A DNA stretch of 64,000 nt, from contig NZ_JAXCIL010000001.1 in NCBI RefSeq assembly GCF_034387475.1, forward strand, positions 2,666,001 to 2,730,000. The letters run 5' to 3'. This DNA is from Pseudomonas sp. Teo4 (GTDB lineage Bacteria > Pseudomonadota > Gammaproteobacteria > Pseudomonadales > Pseudomonadaceae). The notes below the pieces were generated by a model. The model was not told the origin of the DNA and did no database searches. It saw only the letters and a list, made by a program, of their open reading frames with translations. The position numbers and the translations under genes are program-made. Shown piece by piece: positions 60,695 through 64,000 of the stretch. The stretch's first letter is position 1. Every line of letters starts with the position of its first letter.

Positions 60695-62002
60695 ATGAAC
60701 ATCAGTATCTTTGGACTTGGCTATGTGGGCGCGGTCTGCGCAGCTTGCCTGTCGGCCCGCGGCCACACGGTGTTGGGGGTGGACATCTCGCCGGCAAAAA
60801 TCGACCTGATCAACCAGGGCAAATCGCCCATCGTCGAGCCGGGCCTGGAAGAGCTGCTGCTCGACGGCGTGCGCAAAGGCCGCCTGCGGGGCACCACCGA
60901 TGTGCAGGCGGCGATTCTCGCCACTGACCTGTCGCTGCTGTGCGTCGGCACACCGAGCAAGAAAAACGGCGACCTGGACCTGGTGTACATGGAAGCGGTC
61001 TGCCGCGAAATCGGCACGGCCCTGCGCGACAAGGGTAGCCGTCACACCGTGGTGGTGCGCAGCACCGTGCTGCCCGGCACCGTGAAGAACGTGGTGATCC
61101 CGCTGCTGGAAGCCGCCTCGGGCAAAAAGGCCGGTGAAGACTTCGGTGTCGCGGTCAACCCCGAGTTCCTGCGCGAAAGCACCGCCATCAAGGACTACGA
61201 CTTCCCTGCCATGACCGTGATCGGCGAGCTGGACAGCCAGTCAGGCGACCTGCTTGCATCGCTGTACGAGGGCCTGGACGCCCCGGTGATTCGCAAGTCG
61301 GTGGAAGTCGCCGAGATGATCAAGTACACCTGCAACGTCTGGCACGCCACCAAGGTCAGTTTCGCCAACGAGATCGGCAACATCGCCAAGGCTTCGGGCG
61401 TCGATGGCCGCGAGGTGATGGACGTGGTCTGCCAGGACTACAAGCTCAACCTGTCGCGCTACTACCTGCGCCCGGGCTTCGCCTTCGGCGGCTCGTGCCT
61501 GCCCAAGGACGTGCGCGCCCTCACCTACCGCGCCAGCCAGCTGGACGTGGAGCATCCGCTGCTGGCGTCGATCATGGCCAGCAACCGCAACCAGGTACAA
61601 ACCGCCTTCGACCTCATCGAGCGCCAGGACAAACGCAAGATCGCCCTGCTCGGCCTGGCCTTCAAGGCCGGTAGCGACGACCTGCGCGAAAGCCCGCTGG
61701 TGGAGCTGGCCGAGCGCCTGATCGGCAAAGGGTACGACCTGCGCATCTACGACGCCAACGTCGAGTACGCCCGCGTGTTCGGGGCCAACCGCGAGTACAT
61801 CGAGTCGAAGATTCCACATGTGTCCTCGTTGCTGCACAGCAACCTGGATCAGGTGATCGACGAGGCTGACGTGATCGTGCTGGGCAACAACGACGAGCGT
61901 TTTGCCCAGGCCCTCGAGGCCGGTAGCGGCAAGCGGGTGATCGACCTGGTCGGCTTCATGGCGGACACCAGCGACACCCAGCGCCAGGGTATCTGCTGGT
62001 AA
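60695..62002 (+). CDS. algD: GDP-mannose 6-dehydrogenase
   Basis: 435 residues. Rossmann start MNISIFGLGYVGAVCAACL, the FGGSCLPKDVRAL motif with catalytic Cys268, and the linking helix of UDP/GDP-sugar dehydrogenases. Oxidises GDP-mannose to GDP-mannuronate, the committed step of alginate synthesis. First gene of the alginate operon, preceded by a long AT-rich leader. Confidence 0.98.
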   Translation: MNISIFGLGYVGAVCAACLSARGHTVLGVDISPAKIDLINQGKSPIVEPGLEELLLDGVRKGRLRGTTDVQAAILATDLSLLCVGTPSKKNGDLDLVYMEAVCREIGTALRDKGSRHTVVVRSTVLPGTVKNVVIPLLEAASGKKAGEDFGVAVNPEFLRESTAIKDYDFPAMTVIGELDSQSGDLLASLYEGLDAPVIRKSVEVAEMIKYTCNVWHATKVSFANEIGNIAKASGVDGREVMDVVCQDYKLNLSRYYLRPGFAFGGSCLPKDVRALTYRASQLDVEHPLLASIMASNRNQVQTAFDLIERQDKRKIALLGLAFKAGSDDLRESPLVELAERLIGKGYDLRIYDANVEYARVFGANREYIESKIPHVSSLLHSNLDQVIDEADVIVLGNNDERFAQALEAGSGKRVIDLVGFMADTSDTQRQGICW

Positions 62003-62029
62003 CCGACAGCGTCCCTACCCCCCGCCGCT

Positions 62030-62127
62030 CCGTGGAAGCTGGCGAGGTCTGCGATCGATGTCATCGCAGGCTTCGCCAGCTCCCACGGCGTCCGGCCGAA
62101 CCGATGAAACAGCGTTTCGTCGGTTCG
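62030..62127. repeat. Two hairpins in the algD-alg8 spacer
   Basis: CCGTGG...CCACGG: 62030-62088 folds into a long imperfect stem. Then 62097-62127 forms a 14-bp stem (one G-U) closed by loop AGC. Both lie in the 157-bp gap before alg8. Candidates for mRNA processing, attenuation or 3' protection of algD message, or REP-type insertions. Confidence 0.75.
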
Positions 62128-62159
62128 ACGCGGCACCCGAATACAGGAGTTGAAGCTAC

Positions 62160-63689
62160 ATGGATCGACAGCAACAGCGCCCCTTCGAGGCACCAGGCTA
62201 TTTGCGCGCAGGCGCCAGCTTCTTTGCCTGGGCGTGCCTGGCCGGCCTGATCGCGCTGGCGTCGGAGATGGTCGCGCCGCAGTACCTGGACCCGAACCAT
62301 CACCTGTTCATCTTCATCATCGGCACGTTGGGCATGTGGCGCTACGGCAATGCCATCGTGCACTACGTGCGCGGCATGTACTTCCTGCACCTGAAGTTCC
62401 CGCGCCTGCGCCGCCAGGTCGAGCGCATGGGCGATGCCGCCCTGCCCTCGCACATGTTCATGGTGGTGACCAGCTTTCGCATCCCGACCCTGACCACCTT
62501 CAAGGTCTACCAGTCGGTGTTCCAGGAGGTGCAACGGCTCAAGGTGCCTTGCACGGTGATCGCTTCGATCGTCGAGAAAGGCGACGAGACGTTCATCAAG
62601 GACATCATGCGCAACGAGGTCAAAGGCCGCGACGACATCAAGCTGGTGATCGTCCGCGCCCGTGGCACCGGCAAGCGTGATGGCCTGGCCCACGCCTTCC
62701 GTGCGCTTTCGCGGCAGATGCCCATGGAAGATGCCGTGGTCGGCGTGGTCGATGGCGACACCATGATGCTGCCTGGCTGCGTGGAGCGGGCGGTCAAGCT
62801 GTTCGCCGTGTTGCCGAATGTCGGCGGCCTCACCACCAACGAGTTCTGCGAAGTCGAAGGCAGCCGCTGGATGCGCCAATGGCACTCGATGCGTTTCGTG
62901 CAGCGGCACATCAACATGTGCTCCATGGCCCTGTCGCACCGGGTACTGACCCTCACCGGGCGGCTGTCGTTCTTCCGCGCCAGCGTCATGACCGACCCCG
63001 AGTTCATCCGCGACGTCGAGGCCGACTTCCTCGAACACTGGCGCCTGGGCCGCTTCCAGTTCCTCACCGGTGACGACAAGTCGAGCTGGCTGAGCCTGAT
63101 GCGTGCGGGCTGGGACACCTTCTACGTGCCCGACAGCCACACCCTCACCGTCGAGCACCCACCCAGCGACAGCTTCTGGGTCGCTACCCGCCAGCTGATG
63201 TTCCGCTGGTATGGCAACTCGCTGCGCCAGAACTTCCGCGCCACCGCCCTGCTCGGCCGCGCCCGCCTGGGGCTGTTCACCCTGTATGTGCTGCTGGACC
63301 AGCGGGTGTCGATGTGGACCTGCCTGATGGGCCTGACCGCCTCGGTGATGGCCGGCCTGATCTTCGGTATCCAGTACCTGCTGGTGTACCTGTTTTGGGT
63401 GCTGATTTCGCGCAGCCTGGTGACGGTGATGTTCGTCTTCGCCGGCCACCCGGTCAGCCCGATGTACCCCTTCGTTCTTTATTACAACCAGATCGTCGGT
63501 TCGCTGATGAAGGTCTACGCGATGTTCCACATGGACCAGCAAAGCTGGACGCGGCAGAAGACCACCCTGACCACCGGCAGCGTCGACTTCGACGCCACCC
63601 TCAACCGCTGGTCCTCGAAGGCGATGCTGTGCTCCTCGATCGCCATCTTCTTCGGGGTCATCACCGTTCTTCTCGAACTCTCCAGATAA
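62160..63689 (+). CDS. alg8: Alginate polymerase glycosyltransferase Alg8
   Basis: 509 residues. Membrane helices near the N-terminus (about 20-60) and several in the C-terminal third. The GT2 domain shows the VGVVDGDTMML D-x-D motif and the later EVEADF and R-W-type (QLMFRW) segments. Polymerises GDP-mannuronate across the inner membrane together with Alg44. Confidence 0.97.
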   Translation: MDRQQQRPFEAPGYLRAGASFFAWACLAGLIALASEMVAPQYLDPNHHLFIFIIGTLGMWRYGNAIVHYVRGMYFLHLKFPRLRRQVERMGDAALPSHMFMVVTSFRIPTLTTFKVYQSVFQEVQRLKVPCTVIASIVEKGDETFIKDIMRNEVKGRDDIKLVIVRARGTGKRDGLAHAFRALSRQMPMEDAVVGVVDGDTMMLPGCVERAVKLFAVLPNVGGLTTNEFCEVEGSRWMRQWHSMRFVQRHINMCSMALSHRVLTLTGRLSFFRASVMTDPEFIRDVEADFLEHWRLGRFQFLTGDDKSSWLSLMRAGWDTFYVPDSHTLTVEHPPSDSFWVATRQLMFRWYGNSLRQNFRATALLGRARLGLFTLYVLLDQRVSMWTCLMGLTASVMAGLIFGIQYLLVYLFWVLISRSLVTVMFVFAGHPVSPMYPFVLYYNQIVGSLMKVYAMFHMDQQSWTRQKTTLTTGSVDFDATLNRWSSKAMLCSSIAIFFGVITVLLELSR

Positions 63690-63721
63690 CTCAACGCAAC
63701 GTTAAGGAAAGGCGCCTGCAC

Positions 63722-64000
63722 ATGAGTAGCTCGAACATTCCCGTGGCCCCGGGCAAGACAGCGGCCAACATCGTTCACGAGGCGATCGACGAACGCCAAC
63801 ACGTACGCACCCGCATGAACGCCCGCGTGCGCTTGTCCGCCAGCGGCCAGGCGCCGTTCGAGACGGCTCTGCAGGATATCTCCCTGGGCGGCCTGGGCCT
63901 GCGCCATGAAGCGCCGCTGAAGATCGGCGCGCTGTATGACGCCTCGATCCGCCTGCGCCTGAACCAGGTCGACCTGAGCATCGACAGCAAGATCCGCATC
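63722..64000 (+). CDS. alg44: Alg44, PilZ-domain alginate copolymerase (3' part beyond window)
   Basis: 93 residues visible. N-terminal PilZ domain: RQHVR (Arg25, Arg29) and DISLGG (Asp52, Ser54, Gly57) match the cyclic-di-GMP-binding RxxxR and D/NxSxxG motifs. Cyclic-di-GMP binding activates alginate polymerisation by Alg8. Truncated by the window edge. Confidence 0.96.
   Translation, partial: MSSSNIPVAPGKTAANIVHEAIDERQHVRTRMNARVRLSASGQAPFETALQDISLGGLGLRHEAPLKIGALYDASIRLRLNQVDLSIDSKIRI

Overview
The window is a stretch of chromosome from a Pseudomonas of the putida type. The evidence is the right-hand core block (tRNA-Gly(GCC), pgsA, uvrC, gacA with a TTG start, then algD-alg8-alg44), the high-GC codon usage, REP-like repeats of the kind seen in P. 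putida, OprD porins and the density of LysR and sigma-54 regulators. The species is an inference; no rRNA is present. Function names rest on motifs and remembered family resemblance, because no search could be run.

Layout. (1) 1-8919: an APH-family kinase (cut by the left edge), a sigma-54 activator with a PrpR-type sensor, and a four-gene operon (AlkK-like acyl-CoA ligase, DUF485 protein, ActP-like symporter, acyl-CoA dehydrogenase) behind a textbook -24/-12 promoter: a carboxylic-acid uptake, activation and beta-oxidation unit. (2) 8971-12685: LysR regulator divergent from an NTF2-like protein, a DJ-1/PfpI protein, a Tat-signal acetoacetate-decarboxylase-family protein and an ABM-domain protein. 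(3) 12694-18387: LuxR regulator divergent from a VanB/VanA-like Rieske oxygenase pair, OprD porin and MFS permease, probably for an aromatic acid. (4) 18478-31064: GMC oxidoreductase, shikimate-dehydrogenase-like protein, aldehyde dehydrogenase, LysR and LacI regulators, divergent from a Liv-type ABC transporter (with a LivM-LivG fusion), a quinone-oxidoreductase-like MDR and an SDR; palindromic LacI-type operators sit in the divergent promoter.

(5) 31250-38554: a cupin protein, then an aminotransferase with three tandem RraA-type aldolases, divergent from a LysR gene, an alpha/beta hydrolase and an AGCS symporter. Two matching operator-like sites sit in front of the RraA operon and the hydrolase, which suggests a single amino-acid or hydroxy-acid catabolic regulon. 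(6) 38695-50513: an amine/amino-acid region: APC permease, SpuC-like aminotransferase, LuxR regulator, PotD/F-like binding protein without its own ABC partners, PuuC/KauB-like aldehyde dehydrogenase, LysR regulator, then M20 deacylase, DUF1028 protein, RidA and a flavin monooxygenase. (7) 50514-56494: a scarred segment with a 160-bp repeat at each end, coding relics, an ABC transporter whose permease and ATPase are fused, a GntR regulator, a DUF1989 protein and a decayed tRNA-Pro 3' end that looks like an old integration site. (8) 56495-64000: the conserved core block.

The most interesting material is the RraA triplication with its aminotransferase and shared operator, the DUF1028-M20-RidA-flavin monooxygenase operon, the orphan DUF1989 gene with its fused transporter, the shikimate-dehydrogenase-like enzyme that has lost the usual substrate serines, and the unusual non-coding DNA (a 145-bp MITE, a dispersed repeat, helically spaced repeats before algD and strong hairpins between algD and alg8).
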